A DNA stretch of 17,656 bases from Bacteroidales bacterium UBA3709 (lineage in GTDB: Bacteria > Bacteroidota > Bacteroidia > Bacteroidales > UBA932): contig DFIA01000063.1 of the NCBI GenBank assembly GCA_002372015.1, positions 1 through 17,656 on the forward strand, in the 5' to 3' direction. The first letter of the stretch is position 1, and the number at the start of each line of letters is the position of its first letter. The notes beneath the pieces were generated by a model, which saw only the letters and a list, made by a program, of their open reading frames with translations, made no database searches and was not told the DNA's origin. Below are positions 1 to 15,000 of the stretch, piece after piece. The translations under genes and the position numbers were made by a program.

Positions 1-3000
1 GACATGCACAAGCGCAAGATTGACATGGCAGACGCCATCTATGTCATAAACGTTGGTGGCTATATTGGCGAGAGCACCCGATCTGAAATAGAATATGCTC
101 AGAGAAACGGGAAGACTATAGAATACCTTGAAAAATTATAAATATGGCACAAGAATACCGCTGCGAAACTTGCCCACTTAGGGCTAAGTATGACCAGAAT
201 TCCAAATCCCTGGCTGGCCGCTTCTGGCGCTGGCATATCAACTTTTGCCCCGGATGGAAAGGCTACTTCACCCATCAGGATGAAGAGACAAAGACCGCCC
301 TCCGGGAGAAATACAACTTCAAGAAGTATCAGTAATGGAAACCCGCAAACACCTCGCAGCAGAGAAGAAGCGCTGCAAGTTGTGGTGTCTTGCGTCCTAA
401 ACAAGTGTTAAGCTGTGCTCTGTAAACGCCGTGAGGCGGAGAAGGCAGGGCGGGTGAGGATGATTTGCTTAGAGGTCATCCTCTTTTTCTTTTCCATTGC
501 AGCAGGCGATATCTTCTCTTCCGTGCCCCACTTGAAGGATTTGAGTACTTTGGAATTTGCTTCCCATAGAAGTGACCAGTCCTTATTGATATAGATGTCC
601 GTTACCTTCATGTCCCTGTCTACATGGCAAAGGCCGTCGTTAATCAGACTCTTTTCAATGCCCACTTCATAGGCAATGCTTGCCCAGCTGTGCCTGGCCC
701 AATACAAAGTAATCTTATCTGGGTATTTTACCCGCTTACGGAACTTGTCAAGGCCCTTGTTCACATTGGTCCCGAAGACAAGATACGACGAATAATGGCT
801 TTGGAACTTGAAAGCATGAACACCATCAGTTCCTTTGTATTCCTCAAACAGTTCCATCACCAGTGGATCCATCTTGACGAACATCTCTGCATTGTCGTCT
901 CGCCGGTCTCGTGTTTTGGTCCTGCAGTAGTGCAAGATACCATTCTGCGGGGCAGCGCAGTCGAATATGTCCGGGCTGTTCATCCCCATCATGGCAAAAC
1001 TGATGAGGAACACGTCAACCCCCATACGCTCACGCCCGGTCAGCGACTTGCGCATATCTATCATCTTCTGGATGATGGCTGTGTCTACATCGCGATGCCG
1101 TGAGGGTTTCTGACGCGGTGCTTTGTAGAACTGGAAGGGATTGCGGATACGTATGTTACCGAACTCTTCGTCATTGTATTTCAGTCGGGCCTGTCCGTGA
1201 ATGAAAGCGATGCAGGCGGTATAGGCGCTTATGGCTCTTGCGCCCTTACCATGCTTGGATACCAAAACGGCCTCCCATGAACGCATTAGGGAGGATGTAA
1301 GTTCGGATATGTCCATCGTATCCTTGCCGACAAAGGCTTTGAAGGCATTGAGAGCGGTTCTGTAAGTCTTTTGTGACTGGCCGGTCTTAGAGCCTATAAC
1401 TTCCTCGGCGAAAGAGAAGAAGTCCAGCATGAATTGACCATCCTCATCGGAACTTGCACTTCTCTGGAGGAAGGCTACAATCTGGTCGATAGTCAGGTTC
1501 TGCAGAGAATAGGTATCCAGTTTGGCAAGTGTCTTCTCAGTGGCCCTGACCAGATCTTCCGACTTGCAACGTATGTCCTGGTTCTTGATTTTGCCTGTTT
1601 TGCCGATATTTTCCCGGTGCAGGAGGATATTCGTCTTGATGAAGCGGCTATCCCGTTTGAAAGTGATTCTCAGGCGACCAAAAGTGGTCCCATTTTGCTT
1701 CCAGCAGCTCTCCCGAATCACGAAGGAGACGGTAATATTGTCCAATGCATTCATAATAAGCGCATTTACGGTTAAACATTTTGTACAACATTTGTACAAC
1801 ACTGGCCGTAAAGCGCTCTCAGAAAGCGATGACTTTTGCCCTAAACAAACAAAAAAGCCCCTAAGTTTGTTGCTTAGAGGCTATATAACTTCTCGATTTT
1901 CAATCAATTACTTTTTGTGGAGCATAGGGGAGTCGGACCCCTGACCTTTTGAATGCCATTCAAACGCTCTACCAACTGAGCTAATGCCCCATTAATGCTG
2001 CAAATTTAACAACAATTATCTTTATTGCAAATGAGAATTACTTCTCTGCTCTGCTACATTTGCAGTCTTTACGCATTTACGGTCTCTTTGCATATTTGCC
2101 GCAAGCTTTGTGTACCAGTTATATGTTCTTTGTGCATTTGTACTCTCTGCGGTCTTTGTGCTTTCGCAGTCTTTACAGTTTTTTGCAGTGTGTATTTATG
2201 TATTGCAACCTTTACTTTTTCTGCTCCGGATGAATATAGCGATTGCCGGTTTGCTGTTTAACGGTTTCTATAAATGCTGGTGCATAGGCCGGAGAGGTGT
2301 GTCGTCCGGGCACAAATTCACCGTCTTTTGATGGTAGCATTATTTGATCGTTATGTTTTACTATCAAGAATTTAGCGAGTTTATCCCATCGCTTCATCAT
2401 CTTGTCTGTATATTGCTCTGTTTTGCGTGTAAGAAAACTGCTTAATTCGGCGGGAGTCATTTTTTGTGCTACTTCTTCTACTTTCTTCTGGTCTTCTGCA
2501 TAGTAGTCTTCTAACTCTTTTTGTGCATCTTTAAGATCGGGATACATGGCACTCCATCTTGGATATATCATGTTGGCAACAAAGTTATTCATCCAAAATG
2601 CGCTTTCTGTTGAGAACTCTCTATTATTGTTGTTCTCTCTGCGGAAAGCCTCAGGTACTCTTGTAATACCACAATATACAGGTACATACGCTACCATTGT
2701 AGCATCGTCCATATTAAAGTAGGTAACTCCGCCAAGGGCATTCGGCAGCCAGCTTCTCATTTGGCATACCATTGTCATTCCACTTTGAGGACAGCCTATT
2801 GGTCTTTCTCTGAACATTTTGGTAGAGTCTGCACTGTAGAATGTAGTAGGCTGATTGCGGTATGGAGAGGCCCATGGTCCGGCACTTACATCCACTGTCA
2901 TGTCAAGGGCAGTGCCCTCATAATGATCTCTCATATCGTTCATTAGATCTCTTACACTAACTGGCTTGTTTGGCTTAATCCAAAGTGGAAGGTGGTCTAT

Positions 3001-6000
3001 GGTTTCTGTATTGCCGTTAAGAAATGGGAGGTAGGAGTCCATTTCGTTGGTGTTGTAGTGTTTGCGGAAAAAACTCCATACTCTGGCTTCGCAGAAGCGA
3101 ATCTTGCTGAAATCTAACGGGCCGTAAGCTTCTCTAAAGCTGAAATTGGCATCTGTGCCATTATAAAATCCCATTTCGCGAGCAAAGGATATAACATCTG
3201 CAGAATACATACATTCATTTTCTACGATGCAGAACCCTAATTTCTTATCTGCTTTTTTAGCCTGCGGAAATTGCTGAATTCTACTTGAGTTGGCGTATGC
3301 AGAAATGCAATCGTCTGGTAAGCGGAGCGCTACCCATACAGCTCCTTTGCGATCTTTTCCTTTTCCTATCATTTCCATAATCCAAGCTTCGTTCTTATCG
3401 CAAACGGCAAAAGATTCTCCTGTAGAATTATAGCCATATTCCTGAACAAGTTGATGCATAATAGCAATGGCTTCTCTTGCGGTGCCGGCTCTCTGTAGTG
3501 TTATGTGCATAAGGCTAAAGTAATCGAGATATCCGTCTGAATTATGCAGTTCTTTTCTTCCGCCCCATGTGGTTTCTACTATAGTAACCTGATGATCGTT
3601 CATTAGGCCTACTACTCCGTGTGTGTAAGGGGCCTGGGCTATTAATCTTTGGGTGTTTTGCGGGCCCCAGCCCCTGATATTTAGCATTTCGCCGGTAGGG
3701 TGCATACCCGGGGTATAGTAAGATAGTGCTGATATAAAACCGAATGAATCGCAGTTATATGTACACATTACGCTTCCATCTGTGGAAGCTTTCTTTCCAA
3801 CGATTAGCGTTGTGCAGGCTTCTGTTTGTTGTGGACAGGCAATAAGCAATGCTGCCAGCGCAAGAATAAGGATACGTTTCATATACTAATAATGAGTTTA
3901 ATTTATTCTCAAAGGTAGTAATTATTATAAATTGTATTTTTGCATGGAATTTTTGGTAAGTTTTTTATGAGACACAATAAAGTTTTTGACCCTAAGTTTT
4001 TTCACCTCTTCAGAAGAGGACGATACGATAAACAAAAGTTTGTAGCAGACTTGATTGCGGGCATAATCGTGGGTATCATAGCTCTTCCGCTTGCAATAGC
4101 ATTTGGTATTGCCTCTGGCGTTACGCCTCAGCAAGGATTGATAACGGCTATAGTTGCGGGTCTTATAATAGCTGTATTAGGCGGTTCGCGATTTCTTGTA
4201 GGTGGGCCTACAGGGGCTTTTATAGTAATTATTGCAGGAATTATAGCCAAGTATGGTATAGAAGGCCTTACCATTGCCACCATAATGGCAGGTGTGTTTC
4301 TTGTGATAATGGGTATGCTCCGTATGGGAGCAGTATTCAGATTTATACCTTATCCTATTGTAGTGGGCTTTACAAGCGGTATTGCGCTAACCATTTTTTC
4401 TACCCAGATGAAAGATTTTTTTGGTCTCAGCGGTGTTGAGGTACCTTCTGGTTTTATTCCGCAATGGGGGTGCTACTTTTCCAATATAGGCCGGATTAGC
4501 TGGATAGAAGCGGGGCTTAGCACAATTTGTCTTTTGAGTATCATACTGTGGAACCGTTTTATGACAAAAAAAATACCCGGTGCCGTAATTGCAATAATAT
4601 TGGGTACTGCCATATCGTTGATTCTCAATAAAACAGCAGGCTGGGAATTTGCTACTATCGGGAGCAAGTTTCCGGAACTTGGAGCAGGAATGGCTTTACC
4701 TCAGTTTACTATACCTTCTTTTAGCTACGAAACTATACGCGAGCTTGTGTCGCCGGCATTTACTATTGCTATGCTTTGTGCCATAGAATCTTTGTTGGCG
4801 GCCATGGTAGCAGATGGTGTTACAGGCAGGCAACATCATTCTAATACAGAGCTTATTGCGCAGGGTGTAGCAAATATAGTAACGCCTCTTTTTGGTGGAA
4901 TCCCTTCTACAGGAGCGCTTGCCAGAACAATGGCGAGCATTAATAATGGAGCAAAGAGTTCAGTAGCTTCTTTAGTACATTCCGTGGTGTTGTTGCTTAT
5001 ATTTCTTTTTCTTATGCCATACATTATTTATGTGCCGTTAGGTTGCTTGGCGGCTATACTTATTGTGGTGGCGTATAATATGAGCGAGTGGCGTACTTTT
5101 AAGTATCTGCTGCGTGGCGACAAGGGCGATATAATAGTGCTGCTTATTACATTCTTACTAACTGTTATAGTAGATCTTACTGTGGCAATAGAGTTTGGAA
5201 TACTGCTGGCGATAGTGTTCTTTGTGAGGCGTACCATGCAAACATCTTCTATCAAGGTAATAGAGGCAGATTCGGTGCCGGCTACAGAAGACGATGATAT
5301 TGCTCAGAAAGAAGATATCGAGATGCTCGACATACACAGCGGTATAGAGATTTATGAAATAAACGGTCCATATTTCTTTGGGCTTGCGAGCCGCTCAGAA
5401 GAGCTGGAAATAAGACACAAAGGAGATACTTATTATAGGATAATCCGTATGCGTAAAGTGCCTTTCATAGATTCTACAGGAGTAAGAAACTTGCGTAACC
5501 TATGCGATATGGCACGTAAGAGAGGAGTTCAGGTAATACTTTCCGGAGTGCGGCCTGAAGTAATGGCTACCTTAGAGCGGTTTGGGCTTGATAAAGAAAT
5601 TGGCAGAGAATATATCTTTGATAATATAATACCTGCCCTTGCATACGCAAACAAAATGGTGGACGAGGCAATGTTGAACCAACGCCATTGAATATCTATC
5701 GTATGCTTCTATTTTGGCTCTTTCCGTTGGCGGCAGAGCCGGCAAGAAGATGCTGCCAATAAGGCTAAAGAAACAGTTCCATTCTGACTCTTTTTGTTGG
5801 CGGCAGAGCCGGCAAGGCCGGCATACTGCCCCTGTATTCACCCCGCCCGACTCGGTCGGCACCCCTCAAGGGGTATGCGGCCTATTCTATTGGCCGGGCG
5901 CTATGCGCCTTATTAATTTCTGCTGTGCTAATCTGTTATCTGCCGCCGCAATTGCGATGCTCTTGGTCCGCTAGTTGGCGATGGGGGTTAGGAGCGTTTT

Positions 6001-9000
6001 CGGCCTTGCCGTTAAGCACATTCTGACCGTGTAAGCGTGGCTATCGACACACAGATTGGGACGTTGGCCACGCTCTGGCTGTGAAAGCGTGGCTATTAGC
6101 ACACAGATAGGGACGTTAGGCACGCTCTGACTGCGAAAGCGTGGCTATCGGCACATAGATAGGGACGTTAGGCACGCTCTGACCGTGCAAGCGTGGCTAT
6201 CGGCACATAGATTGGGACGTTAGCCACACTCTGACTGCGAAAGCGTGGCTATTGGCACACAGATTGGGACGTTAGGCACGCTCTGACTGCGAAAGCGTGG
6301 CATCGGCACACAGATAGGGACGTTAGGCACGCTCTGACCGCGAAAGCGTGGCTATTGGCACACAGATTGGGACGTTGGCCACGCTCTGACCGTGAAAGCG
6401 TGGCTATTAGCACACAGATAGGGACGTTAGGCACGCTCTGACTGCGAAAGCGTGGCATCGGCACACAGATAGGGACGTTAGGCACGTTCTGACCGCGAAA
6501 GCGTGGCTATCGGCACATAGACTGGGACGTTAGGCACGCTCTGACCGTGCAAGCGTGTCTATCGACACACAGATTGGGACGTTGGCCACGCTCTGACCGT
6601 GTAAGCGTGGCTATCGACACACAGATAGGGACGTTAGCCACGCTCTGACCGCGAAAGCGTGACTATCGACACACAGATTGGGACGTTAGGCACGTTCTGA
6701 CCGTGGAAGTGTGGCTATTAGCAAAAAAGCGGATAGTGATGCAAAGTCAACACAGAAGTGCAACTTTTTGAAAAACGTAAATAGTGTTGCAAATTTGAAA
6801 AAGTTTTTATTATAAGATAGCACGCCATTGCTCTGCTTTTTCCTCAACAGAGAAATGTGTATTAGACGAACTTGTACTTGGTAGCGGTAGTATTCTTATT
6901 CTTTTTGGAATATATTTGACATCTACATACATATTAAAATAGTCATAGGTGTCACCCGTGCCATTTAACACAATCACCCTAAGAGAAGGGTGTGAATTTA
7001 TAAAACCCAAAATATCATTCGGTTGGGGATGGTCAATAAGAATGTCTAAATTTCCGTCTCTATTTGCAGACTCTAAAACATCCCACAATGCTATTCTGTG
7101 TTTCTTTAACCAGATTATTCGCTCTTTGTATGATTCAGGGACAGGCTTATTGTAGAGTTTTGAGAGTATAAGCCAAAATTGATTCTTTGGATTTGCATAA
7201 TACTCACCCTTCTCTAATGATTTATTCGCAGGCAGTGTTCCCAAAATTAAAATTTCAGAATTTGCATCAGAAATAGACGATAGACAATACTTCCTTCCAA
7301 TATCGGATACTTTTTGAGCTGATGTTGGCAATGAAGTCATCTTTTTAGGAGCTGATGGAAACTCAAAGTCCTTTGAATGTCGAATATACCAGTTTGTATT
7401 CTTTCCGCCAGGTTGTTCTGCGTTTGGAATTTTGCCCCCGCGTAATAACTTCCGCAAGGGTTGTCCTTTGGTAGAATAGTTCAAAACGCCTTTCTTATCT
7501 AAATATCGTGCTACTTCATTCGCCTCAATTCTTGGTATTTGTTTCTCTTCAAGGTATATGTCGATAAGTCTAATAATCTTAATTATATCTATCATTGTAT
7601 GGTACTATTTCATTTCATTGAGGAGCTCTTGTTTCTGCTTTTTTCAGAAAACTTTTCCGTACGTCCCCAGCCTTCTATTCGAAAAGTTTATCGCTATGGC
7701 AAGCCCAAGATGGATGACTGCTTGTGCAATTTTCTTACAGACTCTCTAACCTTCTACGATGATTTTATGGAGATGTATTACTTCTTCCAATGGCTCAAAG
7801 ACTATCGAGCAGGGCTCAGCGATGAATAAAAAAGTAGACACTCATTATGGGCTGAATGTCTACTTTGTTCTACTCACTTGCTTTTATGACACTGAAAATA
7901 TAGAGAAATCTTATAGAACGGCATGTACTTACTCAGGACCTCTCCAGTAAATACCCAAACCTCTAATTCTCGTAGTGCATTTTTGCCCGTATTTTTCGCC
8001 AGGAGTCCATTGAGGAGAGCTAATAATAACCGTATGAATCACATTGTCTATAGATTCGCATAGACCTCTTGTAATTATCACATTTGAGACATGCCCGTCA
8101 GGCAATATGTCAAAATCAACAATCACTCTGCCTAATGCGTCTGGTTGGTCTTCAGGGTACCACATGTTGGCTTTTACCCACTTTTGGAAGTTGGCCATTG
8201 TTGTGTCATTCTGAAAAGATGGTTTGACGTCAACATCATTGAGATTAAAGCTCTTAACCAGACTGTCCAAAAGATGCTTCTGTATATCGGTGAAAAATAT
8301 CCTTTCTTTTCCGTCTTCGTCATAGCAGGCCACATCTTGAAAATAAGAAGCAATAGTGGTAGCTCCCCAAATATCATATGCGCATATTTCAAAAGTGGAT
8401 GAGTCTGACAGAGAGGAGATTAGAATATCAAAACATCTTTCACTTTGTTTTTGAGCTAATGTGCTAAAAGCCAATGCCCTGACTGCAGGAATACTGCAAT
8501 ACCTGGCCAGAGAGTCCAAGTCGTCATCAGTTGCAATGCTCTTTATCCTTTCCTGATTTTTCCAACCTTTATGGTTACCTCCCCAGCCGTTATAGTCAGT
8601 TAAGCAATAAATATTGTTCGACATTTTTGATATAGCCCTGGCAAGCTGTCTCTCATGTTTTTGACCAGGCACCGAGGTGCAAGACAAAAGCATGCCAAGC
8701 AACACCGAAAGACCAATATTCAACTTATTCATTTTTAGAAACTGTTTATCTCGATATAAAGATAGTGTTTAATCCGATTATAATAAAAAACAGGAACCCG
8801 ATTCCACGGATGCCTGTTTTATAAAAGTGCGGGTAAAGGGACTCGAACCCCCACGGATTACTCCACCAGATCCTAAGTCTGGCGCGGCTACCAATTACGC
8901 CATACCCGCATTGGACTGCAAAGGTATTATTTTTCCGGTAATTTGCAAATTGATGGAAGTTTGTTAGCGTATATGTATTTTTTCTATATTTGTAATGCAT

Positions 9001-12000
9001 AATCACATAGATAGTTGTGGCTCGGGATGATATATATTGGAATTATTGAATATGAAATCTGTCTTTAGAAAAATACTTGTTTGTTTTTTAGCGCTTATGG
9101 GTTTTTCCGGATGTGTTCTAAGGGTTGAATATGGTGCTCCGCACTCCAATCTAAAAGTAAAAGCAAGGGTTGTAGATCAGGGGGGCAGTCCTGTAGGCAA
9201 TACACGATTAGTAATTAAAAATCAGAAGGATAACTCTGTTCTCAGAGATTTAGAAACGGAATCTGATGGTACGGTTTCAAAAGTGTTGTATTTCTCTCAT
9301 GAACTGGCGAATTTTTCCGGAGCAAATGTGGTTTACTATGAAAAAGACAACCCTCAACATTCGGGAAAGTTCTTAGACGATTCTATTTCTGTAAAGGCCA
9401 ATACTGTAAGCAAAAGCGATGGCAGTTGGTTTTACGGTGAGTTTGATATAGATTTTACTTTCAAGCTCAAGGAAAGAAGATAGTTGAGCGAGGTTATCGG
9501 AGTGACAGATTGCAGACGATAGCGTTACATCGCATATATAATGAACTAACTGTAAAGCAGAAGCGAAAGCGTAATCGTAAGGCGTAAACATAAAGCGCAT
9601 AGCGCAAGCAGAACCATAAAGCATAAAGCGTAAGACAGAAACATAAAGCGCAAGTCGCAAAGCGTAAAGCGTAAAGCATAAACCATAAAGCGTAAACCTA
9701 AAGCGCAAATTGATATGAGAGGACTTCCGTTCAAAATCTGGTTGGCGTGCGAAACAGAGCGGAAAATCAGGCATATAGACATAAAGGAACATAAACTCAA
9801 GCAACTGTTCTGGGAGTGTACCCTTTCCTGTAACCTTAATTGCCGACATTGTGGCAGCGACTGCAAAGTGATGCCGGAGGCATTGCAGATGAAAGCAGAG
9901 GATTTTCTTAAAGTTCTGGATTCTGTAAAGACATACTGCCGTCAAGTGGGGGATGATACGGGCGAAATTCTTGTGATACTTACCGGTGGGGAGCCGCTTA
10001 TGCGCAAAGATTTGGAGGAGGTGGGCAGGAAAATTATCGGCAAAGGTTTTCCTTGGGGAATGGTTACTAATGGTTTTGCTATGACTCCTGACAGATTCCA
10101 TCGTCTTATGACAGCTGGTCTTCATTCTATGACTGTTAGTTTAGACGGCCTAAGGGAGTCTCACGACTGGATGCGTGGGCGTGAGGGTAGTTTTGAAAGG
10201 GCGGTGGGGGCTATAAAGTTAGCGATAGCTGCAGGGGATGATTTGGCTTTTGATGTGGTTACTTGTGTGAATCAGCGTAACTATAGTGAGCTCAGCTTAT
10301 TAAAAGAAGAACTTATTACTATGGGGCTGAAACAGTGGAGGATTTTTACTGTTTTTCCTTCCGGACGCGGAAAGTATGATCCTAAGATGCAACTGAACAA
10401 CAGCCAGTTTCGTGGAGTATTACAGTTTATAGAAGACACCCGTAAGGAAGGCCGCATTGAGTGCAGCTATGCCTGCGAGGGTTTTCTGGGAGCGTATGAG
10501 GGGCGTGTGCGCAACAACCTTTTTCGTTGCCACGCGGGGGTGAATGTGGGCTCTGTGCTCAACGATGGTTCTATATCGGCTTGCGTTAGCATCCGTGCAG
10601 ACTACAACCAGGGCAATATCTATAAAGACGATTTCATGGAAGTGTGGAACAACCGCTTCCAGACTTATCGTAACAGAAACTGGATGAAAAAGAACCAATG
10701 CGCCGCTTGCAAGTTCTTTCGTTACTGCGAGGGCGGAGGTATGCATTTAAGGAACTCCGATGGCAGTCTGCAGTTCTGCCATATAGATCGCCTGAAATAG
10801 TTTTGTCCTTCTCGGGTAATACAAAAACTATTATTTCTGTATCTCAGTGTCTTAGCTCTTGGCCTTTAACTTTTTTTACTCTTAGCTTTTAGTTCTTAGC
10901 TTTTAGTTCTTAACTTTTAGTTCTTAACTTTTAGCTCTTAACTATAGGCCTTTAGCTCTTGGCTCTTAGCCTTTAACTCTGCGACGAAGTGGTTGCCTAA
11001 TAACTCTTGGCAATGGCGATGAAATCTTCGGCCTTGAGTGCGGCACCTCCTATAAGCCCTCCGTCTATGTCTTTTTGGCTGAATAGTTCTTTGGCATTTG
11101 ATGGCTTGCAACTTCCTCCATAAAGAATAGAGGTTTCTTCTGCGAGGCTACCAAATTTTTCTTCGAGGGTTTTACGGATAAAGGCATGGATTTCTTGGGC
11201 CTGCTCTTTGGTTGCTGTTTCTCCTGTTCCAATAGCCCAGATTGGTTCATAGGCTACTATCACATTTTTCATCTGCTCCGGAGTAAGCTGATAGAGAACC
11301 TCTTTGATTTCGTTTCCTACTACTTCAAAGTGTTTTTCTGCTTTTCTTTCTTCGAGAGCTTCGCCTACACAATAGATTACTTTTAGGCCTTCTGCAAGGG
11401 CGAGGTTTATTTTTTCGAGAAGAATAGCATTAGTTTCTCCATAATAGCCCCTTCTTTCGGAATGGCCGAGAATAACATATTCTACCGGTGCTCCAATGGC
11501 TCCTTCTGGTGCACCGGCAACTGTTCCTACCGCACTTGCCACAGAACTGAGCATCTTTGCAGAAACTTCTCCTGTGTAAGCTCCAACTTCTTTATCGGCA
11601 CAATTTTGGGCACCGAGTGCTATCTTGCTCCTGCAGAAAGGGCATTTGATATCGCCGATAATTTTACTTATAGGGAATAGGTGCGTGAATGGTGTGTTTA
11701 CTATTAGCTTAACATCTTGAGGAACTTCCTCAATTTTTGCAGCTATAGAATTAATTAATTCAATACCTTGGCTTACTGTGGTGTTCATTTTCCAGTTGCC
11801 GGCAACAATTTTTTGTCTCATATCTCTTTATAATTATTTGTTTAGCACTATGGGAAACCGTTGTTTCTGGGTTGTAAAGTTAATAAATATCCTTTACCTT
11901 ACTGCATTCCGCCAGAAGTGTTAGGCTGGTGGAGACTGCATATTAGAAGCTCCTGACGGTTAAGTTTAGATTAGCACTAAGTAATATCTGCGGCTATTGC

Positions 12001-15000
12001 TTTAGAGAACGATTTTGACTATATTTGCCGTCCTTTAGGCAGTGTGTATTTTATGGGTTTGCGGGGGCTTGCCAAAAGTATTGCTGAGTAAATGATAATT
12101 ATATATAGAATATGAAAGTTACTAAAAAAGAAACAGAGCAGCTGACCTACCTTGTAACGGTAGAAATTGAAAAGAACGAAGCAAATGAAAAGAAGGCAAA
12201 GCAGCTGAAAGAGTACAGAAAGAAGGCAGAAATCAAGGGGTTCCGTAAAGGTATGGCGCCTATGGGGCTGATTGAAAAGCTTTATGGCCCATCTGCTATG
12301 AATGAGGCTGTGAACGAACTAATTACCGAAGGTATTAACGGTCATATAAAAGAGCATAATTTAGATCTTATAGGAGAGCCGCTACCTAATGAAGAACTTC
12401 AGGCAAAGATAGATATAGACAAAGACGAGAAGTTTAAATTTGTTTATGATATGGCTATACGCCCGCAGGTGAATCTTTCATTAGATAAAAAAGATAAGGT
12501 AGTATATTATGATATAAAGGTGGAAGATGCTGCCCTAAAACAATACAAAGATGATATGTTGCGGCAATTTGGTTCTTTGGAAGATACAGCCAAGGCTGCT
12601 GACGAAGATTTTCTTGTGGTAAATTTGGAGCAGGCAGATAAGAAAGTAGAGAAAACATATATAACGCTCAAGAATATGGATGCTAAAATTAAGAAGCAGT
12701 TCTTGGGTAAAAAAGTTGGTGATAGCTTTGAGATAGATGTGGTTAAGAGTTTTCCTAACGAAACAGACAGAGCTTCTTTACTCCGCATAGGGAAAGATGA
12801 GTTTGATGCCTCTAATCCATTATATCAGCTTACCGTAGTAGAAGTTAAGACATTTGCTCCGGCTAAAATAAATCAAGATTTATTCGACCGTTTATTTGGT
12901 AAAGATGCGGTTAAAAATGAGAAGGAGTTTGATAAAGCTCTGGAAGATAAACTTAAAGGAGAGTATAAGCAAGAAAGTGATTGGCGTTGGAGGCGTGATG
13001 TTATAGATTATTTGGTAAAGAAAGCTGCCTTACCTCTTCCTGAGAGTTTTCTAAAAAAATGGTTGTTCAAGATAAACGAGGGCAAATTTACTATGGAGCA
13101 GATAGAGAAGGAGTTCCCACTTTTCTTGCAGGATTATCGCTGGCAGATGGTTTCTCGTAAAATCTTTGAAGAACAGAAGATGAATATTAAGAGAGAAGAC
13201 TTGCTTAAAGTAGCTAAAGAGATGACGGCGAGTCAGTTTGCTATGTATGGCCTGTCTAATATCCCTCAGCAGACAATAGATCAGTATGCCGAGCAGATGC
13301 TTTCAAACGAAAAAGAGCTTACCAGAGTATATGAGAAGTGCGAGGAAGAAAAAGTGTTGGATTATGTTAAGGGTATAATAACTGCTGAAGTAAAAGAACT
13401 TACGAGAGAGCAGCTGCAAAAACTCAATGAAAAGGCTGCTAATAAGGATGATAAGTCTGTAGAAAAACCGGCAAAGAAGAAAACTGCAACTAAGGCAGCC
13501 AAAGACGATACAGGTGATAAAGTAGAAAAAGCAGCGGCTAAAACTAAAGCGGAGACTAAAGCACCTAAAAAGCGCTCTGCAAAGGCTGAGTAGTATATGC
13601 TATATTTTGTTTTGAGTAGCATATTGTAGTATGCTTGTTTGTAGCATATTGTATGCTATACATATAGGATAGTAGCTTATTGCCTATTAGTCTATTGGAG
13701 TGGTATATATAGATTTTGGAGTGTACGGAATATAAATCTAAGTTATAAAATATAAACTTGTATGTTTAAAGATTTTGAAAAATTTGCTGCAGACCGTAGG
13801 GGAATAAGCTCTGTAAAACTGGGTGGATATGCTGGCTACAGTGCTGCATATATTAATCCTACCATTATAGAGGAAAGACATTTGAATGTTGCCAGCATGG
13901 ATGTGTTTTCTCGTTTAATGATGGATAGGATTATTTTTTTGGGGGTTCCTATTAACGACGATGTGGCTAATATTATACAAGCGCAGCTCCTATATTTGGA
14001 ATCTGCAGATCCTGAGGCTGATATACAATTATATATCAATTCCCCCGGAGGGCAGGTATATGCAGGTTGGGGAATTTATGATACTATGAATCTTGTTAAT
14101 CCTAAGGTGTGTACTATATGTACAGGCATGGCGGCTTCTATGGCAGCCGTGCTTCTTGCTGCAGGGGTAAAGGGCAGGCGTAGTGCCCTGCCTCATTCCA
14201 GGATTATGATACATCAGCCTATGGGTGGGGCTTCCGGGCAGGCTTCCGATATAGAAATTGAGGCGAGGGAGATAATGAAAACTAAGAAAGAATTGTATGA
14301 ATCTTTGGCTGAAAATACAGGTAAGACTTTGGAGCAGATAGAGAGGGATGCAGACAGAGATTATTGGATGACATCGGCTGAAGCTCAAAAGTATGGTATG
14401 ATAGATGAAATTCTTTCTAAGGCCAAAAAGAAATAACAGAGCACAACGAACATAAGCAAAATGGCTGATAGTAAGAAAGGTTCTAATACCGGCAAGAAAA
14501 AACCATATTGCATAATATGCGGGAATGGTCAAAACGATGTTCCTTTGATAGGAAAGGGGGTGGCTCGTATTTGCACGTACTGTATAGAAGGCTTACACAA
14601 TTATTTAACTGAGGAGGAGCCGCCAGTGGGCGAGCGTTCAGAAGATATTACAAACGAGCTTAATATCGATTTTGAGAACTTAACTCCAAAGGTTATACAC
14701 GAAAAACTGAATCAGTATGTAGTGGGGCAGGATGAGGCAAAAAAATTCTTGAGTGTAGCCGTTTATAACCATTATAAGCGGGTATTGCACAAAAGGAAGG
14801 AAAAACAACGTACGAAGCCTCTGCGTTTTAAGGATAGCACGGGAACCTATGAATGTGTTTTTGCTGATGACGATTTTGGTTGCATTGATGAGAAAAAAGA
14901 TAACTCTACAGAATGGAGCCCTGTTGTTCTGAAAAAAATAGAGGATATAGAAGATCCTTACGATGTAGATATAGAAAAGTCTAATGTGCTTATGGTAGGG